A DNA stretch of 64,000 nucleotides from Methanobrevibacter sp. Its GTDB lineage: Archaea > Methanobacteriota > Methanobacteria > Methanobacteriales > Methanobacteriaceae. The translations under genes and the position numbers were made by a program. The stretch is from positions 1-64,000 of the forward strand of contig JAFQXD010000047.1 of NCBI GenBank assembly GCA_017407115.1, given 5' to 3'. Below are positions 54,102-62,040 of this stretch, in pieces. The notes beneath the pieces were generated by a model. It was not told where the DNA came from. It did not search any database and saw only the letters and a list, made by a program, of their open reading frames with translations. Numbering within the stretch: the first letter of the stretch is position 1; every line of letters starts with the position of its first letter.

Positions 54102-54479
54102 TTACCATTTTCTTTTTGAAAGCGCTTTCAGGCGCTTTTTTTCTATATTTTTCTTTTTTTCTGACTGATACTGTCTGTTTTGGCGATTGGTTGTTGTTTC
54201 ATTGTTTCTCATCACTGTTACAAGGTCAATCGAGTTGTCGCTACATGCCATTACCACTCTGATTTCCTTATAGTCCTTGGAAGGCGGTGCCTTGAATACA
54301 GCAGCATATTTTTCCCTTTCAATATGCTCCCAGCTAATAGGCTCCTCGTTTAAAAGGCAGTCCACGACATACTCTCTTGAAATGCCGTTTTCATCCAGCC
54401 TTTCAATGAAATGCCTGTTTTCAAAACACCAGTTTATGGTGGTTGTATCTCCCATTATGAATTTGTCAAATACGTTCAT
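54102..54479 (-). CDS. DUF4258-like small protein
   Basis: 125 residues from ATG 54479. The core (H-F-I-E-R-L-D-E-N-G-I-S-x-E-x-V, then a V-M-A-C...L-V-T-V-M-R strand) resembles DUF4258, a small family related to toxins of the RelE/HigB type. No antitoxin neighbour is visible. The Lys/Arg-rich tail (KKKNIEKKRLKALSKRKW) is encoded by the T-rich terminator of the convergent gene; that tail may not be selected protein. It lies tail-to-tail with the exported protein, 4 bases apart. Confidence 0.6.
   Translation of the reverse strand: MNVFDKFIMGDTTTINWCFENRHFIERLDENGISREYVVDCLLNEEPISWEHIEREKYAAVFKAPPSKDYKEIRVVMACSDNSIDLVTVMRNNETTTNRQNRQYQSEKKKNIEKKRLKALSKRKW
54121..54160 (+). terminator. Terminator of exported protein copy 2, inside a convergent gene
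   Basis: AGCGC (54121-54125) pairs with GCGCT (54132-54136), followed by a long T/C-rich run (54137-54160). It is transcribed in the plus direction but lies within the 3' coding end of the minus-strand gene. Confidence 0.6.
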
Positions 54480-54529
54480 CACTATTATTATGTAAACTTT
54501 ATTATATATTGTTTTATAGATGTAATAGT

Positions 54530-55987
54530 ATGAGTGAACAAGCACAATGGGATTCATCATTATCATTTATTTTTGCTATGATTGGAGCTGCCGTTGGGTT
54601 AGGTAACATTTGGCGTTTCAGCTATGTGCTATATTCTAATGGTGGGGGATCGTTTTTCATCCCATATTTTATAGCAATCGCTATTATGGGGATTCCGTTT
54701 TTGATATTAGAATATGGTGTGGGATTTAGCTTCAAGGAATCTTTTTCGAAGATTATGCGCAAGATTAATCCTAAATTCGAGATAATTGCTTGGATATTGG
54801 TCCTTTTTGTTTTTATAGTAACTATTTATTATATGGTAATCCTGAGCTGGGATTTGGTTTACCTTTTAAGCAGCTTTACATTCAATTGGGGAACTGATAC
54901 GGCGGCTTATTTTGTACAGAGCGTAGGTGGAAGTTCCAACCTTTCAAATGCAAGTTTCCTACTTATTCCAACAACTGTAGGTGTAGTCATATTGTGGGTT
55001 GTGTTATGGTTCATTTCCCACAGAAATGTTGACAAGGGTATTGGTAAGGTTTCAAAAGTCCTTATCCCTGCATTGTTTGTCATAATGGGAGTAATCATCG
55101 TTTATGCCCTTACATTGCCTGGAGCGGGTGTTGGTATTAGTACTCTTCTCACTCCTGACTGGTCAAAATTGTGGGACATCAACATATGGCTTGCAGCATT
55201 TGCACAAATCATCTTTTCATTGAGTATGGGTCAGGCAATTGCGCTTACCTATGCAAGCTATCTGCCTGAAAACTCCAAGCTGATTGATAATGTACTGATT
55301 GTGGTTGCATCAAACTCCGCTTTTGAAATCTGTACAGCATTTGGTGTATTTTCAATATTGGGTTATATGTCCGTTACTGCCGGAACTCCTATGGTTCAGC
55401 TTGTAACCGAAGGTACAGGTCTGGTATTTATAGTATTTCCGATGATTTTCAACATCATGGGTCCTATCGGACGCATCTTGGCGCCATTGCTTTTCCTGGC
55501 AATACTGTTTGCTGGGGTCACATCAGCTCTTGGATTTTTCGAACCGATGCTGAATTCAACATCAGCAAAGCTCGGATGGTCACGTAAGAGAACAGCAACA
55601 GTACTGTCAATTATCGGATGTGCGTTTTCACTGCTTCTGACAACAGGTATAAGCAGCTATCTTGTTGGAATCATAGATTCATTCGTAAACGAATTCGGAA
55701 TATTGCTCCTTATTGGTATTCAGTGCATAGTTTTCGCATGGTTCTATGGAGTTGAACACTTCCTTCCTGCTTTAAATGAGTCTTCAACTTTTAAAGTAGG
55801 TAAATCATGGTCTTTTGTAATCAAATACTTACTTCCTTTGGTCTTAATCATCATGTGGGTAGTAGGTATCATACAGCTGTTTTCAACTGCAAAGTCATTC
55901 GAGATAATGGTTGATTTGATAATCATCATTGCAGTGTTGGTATTTTCCGTAATACTTACAAAACTCAAACCTGCTGAAGATAGCTAA
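54530..55987 (+). CDS. Sodium-dependent transporter of the SNF (neurotransmitter:Na+ symporter) family
   Basis: 485 residues with about 12 membrane segments. The first segment carries the sodium/substrate motif GAAVGLGNIWRF, followed by YSNGGGSFFIPY; segment 6 has FSLSMGQAIALTYASY. Prokaryotic members (LeuT, MhsT) import amino acids with Na+. Substrate here unknown. ATG 54530 used. It runs divergently from the DUF4258-like gene, with which it shares a short promoter region, and ends in a hairpin terminator. Confidence 0.9.
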   Translation: MSEQAQWDSSLSFIFAMIGAAVGLGNIWRFSYVLYSNGGGSFFIPYFIAIAIMGIPFLILEYGVGFSFKESFSKIMRKINPKFEIIAWILVLFVFIVTIYYMVILSWDLVYLLSSFTFNWGTDTAAYFVQSVGGSSNLSNASFLLIPTTVGVVILWVVLWFISHRNVDKGIGKVSKVLIPALFVIMGVIIVYALTLPGAGVGISTLLTPDWSKLWDINIWLAAFAQIIFSLSMGQAIALTYASYLPENSKLIDNVLIVVASNSAFEICTAFGVFSILGYMSVTAGTPMVQLVTEGTGLVFIVFPMIFNIMGPIGRILAPLLFLAILFAGVTSALGFFEPMLNSTSAKLGWSRKRTATVLSIIGCAFSLLLTTGISSYLVGIIDSFVNEFGILLLIGIQCIVFAWFYGVEHFLPALNESSTFKVGKSWSFVIKYLLPLVLIIMWVVGIIQLFSTAKSFEIMVDLIIIIAVLVFSVILTKLKPAEDS

Positions 55988-56014
55988 TTTCTATCTTCAT
56001 CTTTTCTTATTTTT
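55976..56014 (+). terminator. Hairpin and T-rich tract ending the symporter
   Basis: GAAGATAG (55976-55983) pairs with CTATCTTC (55991-55998), loop CTAATTT holding part of the stop; a T-rich run follows. The TAG/TAA context shows the stop codon within the hairpin. Confidence 0.68.
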
Positions 56015-56195
56015 GCCATGAAAATTACCTATCGAATAATTATTTTCAAGATTATTTAAATTGATTTTGATTTTAAAAATACTCGAATTATTTGATGGTT
56101 TTGTTGTTATTTTAGTTGATGGTTTAATTTTTAAAAAAAGTTTTCGGTTAATCTACATATCACATTAAAAAAGAATAATTTGGTTAAAAATTATT

Positions 56196-56423
56196 CTATC
56201 GGCAGACCGCTTCGGCCTCTCTCCAGGTCAGGTAAAGTGCCACAATCCACACGATGATTGCGAAGCGTGAAAAGATCCAGTGCACCCAAAAGCCCATGCA
56301 ACTTAAAAGTATCCTTGCGGCAAATAGTGTCACTCCCTTTTTGACATTGCCCAAATATGCAATACCAAGGCCTGTGAATATGAATGATATAACCAATGCG
56401 GTAATTTTGCTTTTCTCAGCCAT
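56196..56423 (-). CDS. Small two-span membrane protein
   Basis: 75 residues from ATG 56423 (GGAGGAGAGAG upstream; a longer frame begins at 56441 inside that site). Two or three hydrophobic helices: ITALVISFIFTGLGIAYLG, VTLFAARILLSCMGF and IVWIVALYLTW, with Lys between. It resembles the TM2-type small membrane proteins; function unknown. Single gene between the symporter and the RyR-like gene. Confidence 0.65.
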   Translation of the reverse strand: MAEKSKITALVISFIFTGLGIAYLGNVKKGVTLFAARILLSCMGFWVHWIFSRFAIIVWIVALYLTWREAEAVCR

Positions 56424-56582
56424 ACTCTCTCCTCCATTCAACTTTTAAGGACAAACTTCCTAATTAATTTTATATTGGGATTATTATTTAAATATTATTT
56501 TTTTGAAAAAATAAGACAATTTGTATATACTTCCTTTTTGAAATAGTTACATAAGAAATATTTGTTGATTAGGGGGATAATC

Positions 56583-56870
56583 ATGGGAAATGAAACAATT
56601 GAAAAGCTTGCAAATCTTGAACACGTCCAATGGCAGAACTGGGCGGGGTCAGTATGTGGGGATTTAGAAGTGCTTCTTGAAATCATAGCCGAACACGTAT
56701 CTGTGGAAGATTTGGATTTAAATCACCTTGAAGTGATTGAAAAAGCTACCAGCCGTGTTGAAAGATGGCCTGAACTCATGGTTGATTATGAAAAGCTGTC
56801 TGAAGAAATGAAGGAAAAAGATAGGGAGTATGCACGAAAGGCATATGAAATATGTAAAAACGAGTTTTAG
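56583..56870 (+). CDS. Small helical protein, RyR-domain-like
   Basis: 95 residues from ATG 56583, preceded by AGGGGG. The beginning (E-K-L-A-N-L-E-H-V-Q-W-Q-N-W) and the end (ERWPEL...YEKLSEEMKEKDREYARKAYEI) fit the small RyR-domain proteins seen in phages and prokaryotes, which often occur in nucleotide-signal or defence settings; this is resemblance from memory. Helical, acidic, no export signal. It lies next to the second TIR locus but on the other strand. Confidence 0.6.
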   Translation: MGNETIEKLANLEHVQWQNWAGSVCGDLEVLLEIIAEHVSVEDLDLNHLEVIEKATSRVERWPELMVDYEKLSEEMKEKDREYARKAYEICKNEF

Positions 56871-56927
56871 TTGTTATCCTGGGGTCAAGGTTCCCCAAGA
56901 TAAACTTAAACTAAAAATTTTTTTAGA

Positions 56928-56945
56928 TAACACGAGAACGTGTTA
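56928..56945 (+). repeat. Inverted repeat between convergent genes
   Basis: TAACACG-AGAA-CGTGTTA (56928-56945), a perfect 7-bp stem, with a weaker TGGGG/CCCCA hairpin just before (56879-56897). It lies in the 122-base gap between the RyR-like gene and the convergent zinc-ribbon gene and may serve as a two-way terminator. Confidence 0.45.
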
Positions 56946-56992
56946 CAGATAATATTATTTTTTAGCTATTATATAAATATTTACTTATTTTT

Positions 56993-57637
56993 TTAAAGCA
57001 CTTCAATTTCATCAAAAAGGTCTGGATTTGTGGTATAGACTGTGATTATTTTATTGTTATTTACAAAGGTGAATGAATATGTGTTGTCATCCACATTGTA
57101 ATAACCGTCATAGCCCATCATTGTTTTTTGTTCTCCGCCCATTTCCTCTGCAAGCCCTTCGGCATCGGAAGTGCCTGATTCAGCGTATGTAACATCAATT
57201 GAAATTGCATCCTCATAGTTTTCCCAATATTTTGAGACATAAATGAGTCCGTTATCGTTTTCATTAACCCTTGCAATTTCATCTTCTGCAAAATCCTCAG
57301 GTATGCTGAAAGTGAACTCATCCACCTGATATTCCTGACTTCCTGTCGGAGAAAGCATCATCATCGCTCCTGCGGTAACTAGAGATATTGCTGCAATGAC
57401 TGCAAATACAATAATTGCAGTTTTGTGCTTGTCAGCAAAACTCTCCTTTTCTTTTTTGGGTTCTATAAGTCTTATTCCACAATTTTTGCAGAAATACTCA
57501 TCTTTTTGAATTTCCTCACCGCAGTTGTGGCAGAATTTGGCTTGGGATTTGGCCCCATCGATTTTCCTTCCGCAATCGGGACAGATATCCTCGCCGTCCT
57601 GGATGTATGCCGCACAGTTTTTACAGAATTTTGCCAA
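56993..57637 (-). CDS. Double zinc-ribbon, membrane-anchored protein with the secreted-paralog domain
   Basis: 214 residues from TTG 57637; AGGTGA is spaced for it and overlaps the alternative GTG 57646. Two zinc ribbons (CKNCAAYI...CPDCG; CHNCGEEI...CKNCG) occupy ~1-60, then a membrane segment (~75-98, IIVFAVIAAISLVTAGAMMML), then a ~110-residue outer domain. That domain matches the five secreted paralogs: F-T-F-S-I-P-E-D-F, ISI-x-V-T, M-G-Y-D-G-Y-Y, FTFVNNNKIITV and FDEIEV. The TIR gene directly upstream on the same strand repeats the TIR association. Confidence 0.78.
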   Translation of the reverse strand: MAKFCKNCAAYIQDGEDICPDCGRKIDGAKSQAKFCHNCGEEIQKDEYFCKNCGIRLIEPKKEKESFADKHKTAIIVFAVIAAISLVTAGAMMMLSPTGSQEYQVDEFTFSIPEDFAEDEIARVNENDNGLIYVSKYWENYEDAISIDVTYAESGTSDAEGLAEEMGGEQKTMMGYDGYYNVDDNTYSFTFVNNNKIITVYTTNPDLFDEIEVL

Positions 57638-57685
57638 TTGTCTCACCTAGAGTTAATATTATTTGATTTTTGCTTAAATATGTTT

Positions 57686-58135
57686 TTAGTGTGATATTGC
57701 CCGAAGTACTGCATCAACCAAAATTTCATATGCTTCCTCAGACGGAGGGCACGCAACTATCCAATTAAGACTTGTGAGGTAGCGTTCCATTTCATCGTCT
57801 GGAAATGATCCGTCGATGTTGAATGCAATGATTGGCATTTTTTCTTTAAATGCCATTCTGATTTCCTGAGCTACATATTTGGATTTGCATGCATTCATGG
57901 AGTATATTAAAACGTCAGCTTTTGAATTTTTAAGTGCACCGGCGATTTGAGTGGTGAAGCTTTCACCCGCCAGAAGGTCTCTTGGTGCAATCCAACATTT
58001 GACGCCGTTTTCTTCTAGAATGTAACGTACTTTGTCCGCTTCGGTGTGGTCCTTGCTTGAATAGGAGATGAATACATCATATTTCTTATCATTGCTTTTG
58101 GCGGATTTTTTGAATATTTTGTCAAGAATGCTCAT
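57686..58135 (-). CDS. TIR-domain protein (single domain)
   Basis: 149 residues; an N-terminal basic stretch (KIFKKSAKSNDKK) then one TIR domain: YDVFISYSSKDH, CWIAPRDL, and SKYVAQEIRMAF with the Glu expected for NADase-type TIR. No membrane segment. It is closest in motif style to the TIR domain of the gene at 21122 (same CWIAPR). It precedes the zinc-ribbon gene by about 48 bases on the minus strand and lies divergent from the large adhesin. Confidence 0.85.
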   Translation of the reverse strand: MSILDKIFKKSAKSNDKKYDVFISYSSKDHTEADKVRYILEENGVKCWIAPRDLLAGESFTTQIAGALKNSKADVLIYSMNACKSKYVAQEIRMAFKEKMPIIAFNIDGSFPDDEMERYLTSLNWIVACPPSEEAYEILVDAVLRAISH

Positions 58136-58383
58136 GTAAATGGATATGTTACTGTTGATATATAACTTTGTAGGATTTTATTTCATTTAAAGAAAGTATT
58201 ATGTTAGCCTAGTATTTAATATCATGCTAAACAGTTAGTTATTTGTATCAGTTATTATTTGTTTTAATAACTCTTGTTCAATAATATTCATTTATATAAA
58301 TTATAAATTTTCATGTTTTTGTTTATTATTTGTAATGTATTCTATACATAAGATATTCAATTGAAAATAATCATGTTATTTCA

Positions 58384-58443
58384 TTCGAAAATAAATCAAA
58401 ATGTATATATAATCATGCCTTAAAGAAATATTAAATGTATTTT
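58384..58443 (+). promoter_or_regulatory. Adhesin upstream element (first copy)
   Basis: The 339-base gap 58136-58474 is AT-rich. It holds TTCGAAA (58384-58390), a TATA-like TGTATATATAATC (about 58402-58414) and AGAAATATTAAATGTATTT (58424-58442), the latter two in the order TATA then leader. The same parts recur upstream of the adhesin at 62041. No gene seen in the rest. Confidence 0.55.
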
Positions 58444-58474
58444 GATAATCGATTATTAAAAAGAAGGTAAAATT

Positions 58475-61400
58475 ATGAAATTTAAGGGAATGATGCTGGT
58501 AACGCTTGTTTTACTAGCGATTTTAACAATTGGTGCTGTAAGTGCATCTGATAACCTTACTGTTGAAGATGGCTTGACAGCAAGTGACACTGAGGATAAT
58601 CCTATTGGGGAGGCTCCGGTCGATGAAGTAATTGCAGAAGCTCCGGAAGAGCCAATTGGGGTGGTTGCAAATGATTTTAATGTATGGATATCTAATGAAA
58701 CTCTTGATGCAGATGATGATAAAAATGAAGTTGTAATCAGTTTCTTATCTCCTGATGGTGTAGATGGGGAGATTGATGTTTTTATAGATGGTAGATATAA
58801 GACTTATTTTATGCTTGATTCAAGCACTCAAGGAAGCACAATAAATGTGACTTTAGAAAATTTGTATATTTCACAATACGGCGTGCAGCCGGTTTCACTT
58901 AAATATTGTCCGACCTCCGGCGATCCGTATGAAATTGCAACAGGAACATTTACTGTTGTTAAAAATTATTCTAAAGATGAATTCGACACCACCACATATG
59001 ATGATGTAAGGAGTGAAACGTACCGTCTCTACTCTTTCAGTAAAGTTCCGGCTCTTGGAAATTTAGTGGTCTATGTTAATGGAAAAGAATGCTACAATGA
59101 ATATATCGATAGTAAAAATCCATATATGCAGCTTTTTGTATCTGACTTAGACATCACAGAAAACGGAATCTATAATATTCGCACTGAATATGTTGTAGAG
59201 GGTTCAGATCAGATAATCGCTCTTGATGATTTTAATACTGAAGTACTTTGCATGCCGGTATCAATATTTTTAGCAGATCTCCCTATAGATGTGGCAGATG
59301 ACTATTTAAAATCAATTGGTTCTGTTTATGACAAAAACGGTATTCGAGGAACAATCACAGCTTACATTGATAACAATCAGGTTTTCACCAAACAATATAC
59401 TGTAAGCGATGATAAATATAGTGTTAATATAGATGATTTCACATACTATGATGGCTTTTCATTAGGTAATCACACAGTAAAAATCGTTTATTCAAAAAAT
59501 AAAGAATACGTCAAAGAGGGAAACATCACATTCTATGCAGATCCGACAATCATCAACAACGGTTATGGAATGACTGTAGGTGATAATAGGTTCATCACTG
59601 TCAATTATTACAAAGGATCAACAGGTACTTTAGTGGTATATAATACAGTAAAAGACAGTACAGTATCAACAGGATGGAAAAAGTCTGATGTTTTCATGAC
59701 TATTGCTTTAAACGGCAATGGAACTGCAAGCATTCCTTTAAACACAATGAGTGTAGGTTACCATGGTTTCTGTTTGAACATTACACTTGGAACCTACAGT
59801 GTTGAGAAATATGTAGATATAAATGTAAATGAAAAGCAGGACACAAGACCTTCACCTGATTTGTTAATCACAGTTGACGACATCAAATTTGGAAATGATG
59901 CAACAGTCAGCATCACTGCTGACAGCGCATTTTCAGGCAATGTCGTTGTTGTTGTTGGTGATAAAAGTATTAACGTAGCTGTGAAAAATGGTGCAGGATC
60001 AGGCAAAATTTCCAATTTGGATGCAGGAGACTATATGGCCAGTGCAACATTCACAGCCAATGACACCAGTGCATTCAAATCAGGTTACGCTTCCAGATAT
60101 TTCACTGTTGAAAAGATTTATCCTAAAAACTTCCGCGTTGATGATTATGAATATGACTTGGGCTATGGAGACACTTTAAATTTAAATGTGACAACCAGTG
60201 AAGGTATCACAGGCTTTATAGCTAAATTGGATGGTGAAAACGCTACTGTTGCCGGTAATGTGATTTTAATTTCCAACTTAAGCATGGGGACCCATGAACT
60301 GTTCATCACTTCAATCACAGATGCCAATTATAAATCTGAAGAGCTATTGGTGACCATTCGCGTTTCAAAAGCCCAATCCAAGATTATTGTTGATGATGAA
60401 TTTGCAATGATTAAAGGCAGCTTCACCAACATTACAGTATCCACTGAAGGAGCTACAGGATTTACAGCTAAAATTGATGGCATAGCAGCTGCTGTCAGCG
60501 GCAATGTAGTTGAAATTCCTGATTCTCTTGATGTTGGAACTCACACAGTGACAATCACAACAATTCCAGATGAAAACCACACCGTTGCAACCAAGGATAT
60601 TGCTCTTACAGTCAAAAAGCTTCCTTCAGCCGTTTCCATAAATGGCGATTTGGCATTTGACTATGGCTCATCTGCAAGCTGTGAAGTTGCATATGCAAAC
60701 GCTACTGGAGTTAAAGCTGAAGTTGTCGGCCATAGTGAAGCTAGTGTTGTTGTGGATAACAAGATAATTACAGTGTCAGGCCTTAATGCAGGCAAATATA
60801 CATTGATGGTTACCACAATCGTCGATGACAATTATGAACCTGCAACAGCAACCGCAAACATCACTGTAAACAAAATCAAGACCAGTGTTTCAATTAGGGA
60901 CAGCAATATCGTATTTGACTATGGATCTTCCAACTTTACATATGTGACATCCGATGTCAAATTCGCTGCTAAGGTTGTTGGTCAAAGCAAGGCTAAAGTT
61001 GAAATTGACGGAAATAAAATCACTGTTTCCGGTTTGGATGCGGGCAGTTACGTCCTTGAAGTAACAACTGATGATGAAAATTATGAAACCGCAATGGCAA
61101 CTGCAAACATTACAGTCAACCAGATTGCTACCAAGGTTACTCCATCATCCACCAAGGTAACAACTACCTATGGAACCAGCAAAAATATTGTTGTAACCTT
61201 AAATGATATTAATGGCAATCCAATTGAAGGAAAAACAATAATTCTCACTTTGAACGGCAAACAATATCCTAAAACCACAAATGGAAAAGGACAGGCAACA
61301 ATTGCAATTCCAAATAACTTGGCTGTTAAAAACGCATACTCTGCAACTATTACATTTGCAGGAGATGTTAACTATGCAAAATCAACCGGAAAGGTCAGTG

Positions 61401-61699
61401 TTGTTGTAAACAAGGCAACTCCTAAACTTGTCTACAAGGCTGCTTCATTTAAACGCACACTCAAAACCAAACAGTACACTGTAACCTTGAAGACAGATAA
61501 AAACGCCATTTACAAAAACGCAAAGGTTAGCTTAACAGTCAACAAGAAGACATTCTCAGGCAAAACCAATTCAAAAGGTCAGGTTACTTTCAAAATAACC
61601 AATTTAAGCAAAAACGGTAAGTATACTGCGACCATCAAATTTGCCGGTGATGCAAAATACAAGGCTGTAAGCAAATCAGTAAAATTAACAGTTAAATAA
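58475..61699 (+). CDS. Large exported adhesin-like protein with Ig repeats
   Basis: 1074 residues. Signal peptide MLVTLVLLAILTIGAVSA, then an N-terminal unique part (~30-450), then about seven Ig/Big-like beta units (~450-1074). Several share T-V-S-G-L-[DN]-A-G-x-Y-x-L-x-V-T-T and N-I-T-V-N/K steps; the last two have V-x-L-T-V-N-x-K-x-[FY]-x-G/K-T-N-x-K-G-Q. No C-terminal membrane helix; it ends in L-T-V-K, so attachment would be by wall binding. Typical of Methanobrevibacter surface proteins that bind hosts or partners. GGTAAAA ribosome site before ATG 58475. Confidence 0.87.
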   Translation: MKFKGMMLVTLVLLAILTIGAVSASDNLTVEDGLTASDTEDNPIGEAPVDEVIAEAPEEPIGVVANDFNVWISNETLDADDDKNEVVISFLSPDGVDGEIDVFIDGRYKTYFMLDSSTQGSTINVTLENLYISQYGVQPVSLKYCPTSGDPYEIATGTFTVVKNYSKDEFDTTTYDDVRSETYRLYSFSKVPALGNLVVYVNGKECYNEYIDSKNPYMQLFVSDLDITENGIYNIRTEYVVEGSDQIIALDDFNTEVLCMPVSIFLADLPIDVADDYLKSIGSVYDKNGIRGTITAYIDNNQVFTKQYTVSDDKYSVNIDDFTYYDGFSLGNHTVKIVYSKNKEYVKEGNITFYADPTIINNGYGMTVGDNRFITVNYYKGSTGTLVVYNTVKDSTVSTGWKKSDVFMTIALNGNGTASIPLNTMSVGYHGFCLNITLGTYSVEKYVDINVNEKQDTRPSPDLLITVDDIKFGNDATVSITADSAFSGNVVVVVGDKSINVAVKNGAGSGKISNLDAGDYMASATFTANDTSAFKSGYASRYFTVEKIYPKNFRVDDYEYDLGYGDTLNLNVTTSEGITGFIAKLDGENATVAGNVILISNLSMGTHELFITSITDANYKSEELLVTIRVSKAQSKIIVDDEFAMIKGSFTNITVSTEGATGFTAKIDGIAAAVSGNVVEIPDSLDVGTHTVTITTIPDENHTVATKDIALTVKKLPSAVSINGDLAFDYGSSASCEVAYANATGVKAEVVGHSEASVVVDNKIITVSGLNAGKYTLMVTTIVDDNYEPATATANITVNKIKTSVSIRDSNIVFDYGSSNFTYVTSDVKFAAKVVGQSKAKVEIDGNKITVSGLDAGSYVLEVTTDDENYETAMATANITVNQIATKVTPSSTKVTTTYGTSKNIVVTLNDINGNPIEGKTIILTLNGKQYPKTTNGKGQATIAIPNNLAVKNAYSATITFAGDVNYAKSTGKVSVVVNKATPKLVYKAASFKRTLKTKQYTVTLKTDKNAIYKNAKVSLTVNKKTFSGKTNSKGQVTFKITNLSKNGKYTATIKFAGDAKYKAVSKSVKLTVK

Positions 61700-61737
61700 G
61701 TGGATTGATTTCTACTTATTTCTTTTTCTTTTTTTTG
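61694..61737 (+). terminator. Hairpin and T-tract ending the adhesin
   Basis: AAATAAGT (61694-61701) pairs with ACTTATTT (61714-61721), loop of 12 bases; a T/C-rich run follows. The TAA stop is in the left arm. Confidence 0.65.
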
Positions 61738-61973
61738 ATGTAAAATTGTTAAACATAATTTTCATACATTACTCAAAATGTTTCATCATGTTTAAATTCT
61801 TTTTTTAGATGTAAACAATATTTTACTTAAATCAACTATTTTTGAAGAAATTTCAATATAAAAATTTATTTTACATATTTTTTAGACAAATTTAATTTTT
61901 TATTCTAAATGTTCAATATTAAATTAAAAATTTAAACATAAATTATTAAAATTAATATAATTTATTCATTTTA

Positions 61974-62021
61974 TTCGAAATCTATATATAAAGATGTTTT
62001 ATAGAAATATTAAATGTATTT
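61974..62021 (+). promoter_or_regulatory. Adhesin upstream element (second copy)
   Basis: The 341-base gap 61700-62040 is very AT-rich. TTCGAAA (61974-61980), TATA-like CTATATATAAAG (61982-61993) and AGAAATATTAAATGTATTT (62003-62021) repeat the parts seen before the previous adhesin, with 29 instead of 40 bases between the first and last. No gene seen in the rest. Confidence 0.55.
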
Positions 62022-62040
62022 AATGATGTAGGTTAAGATT

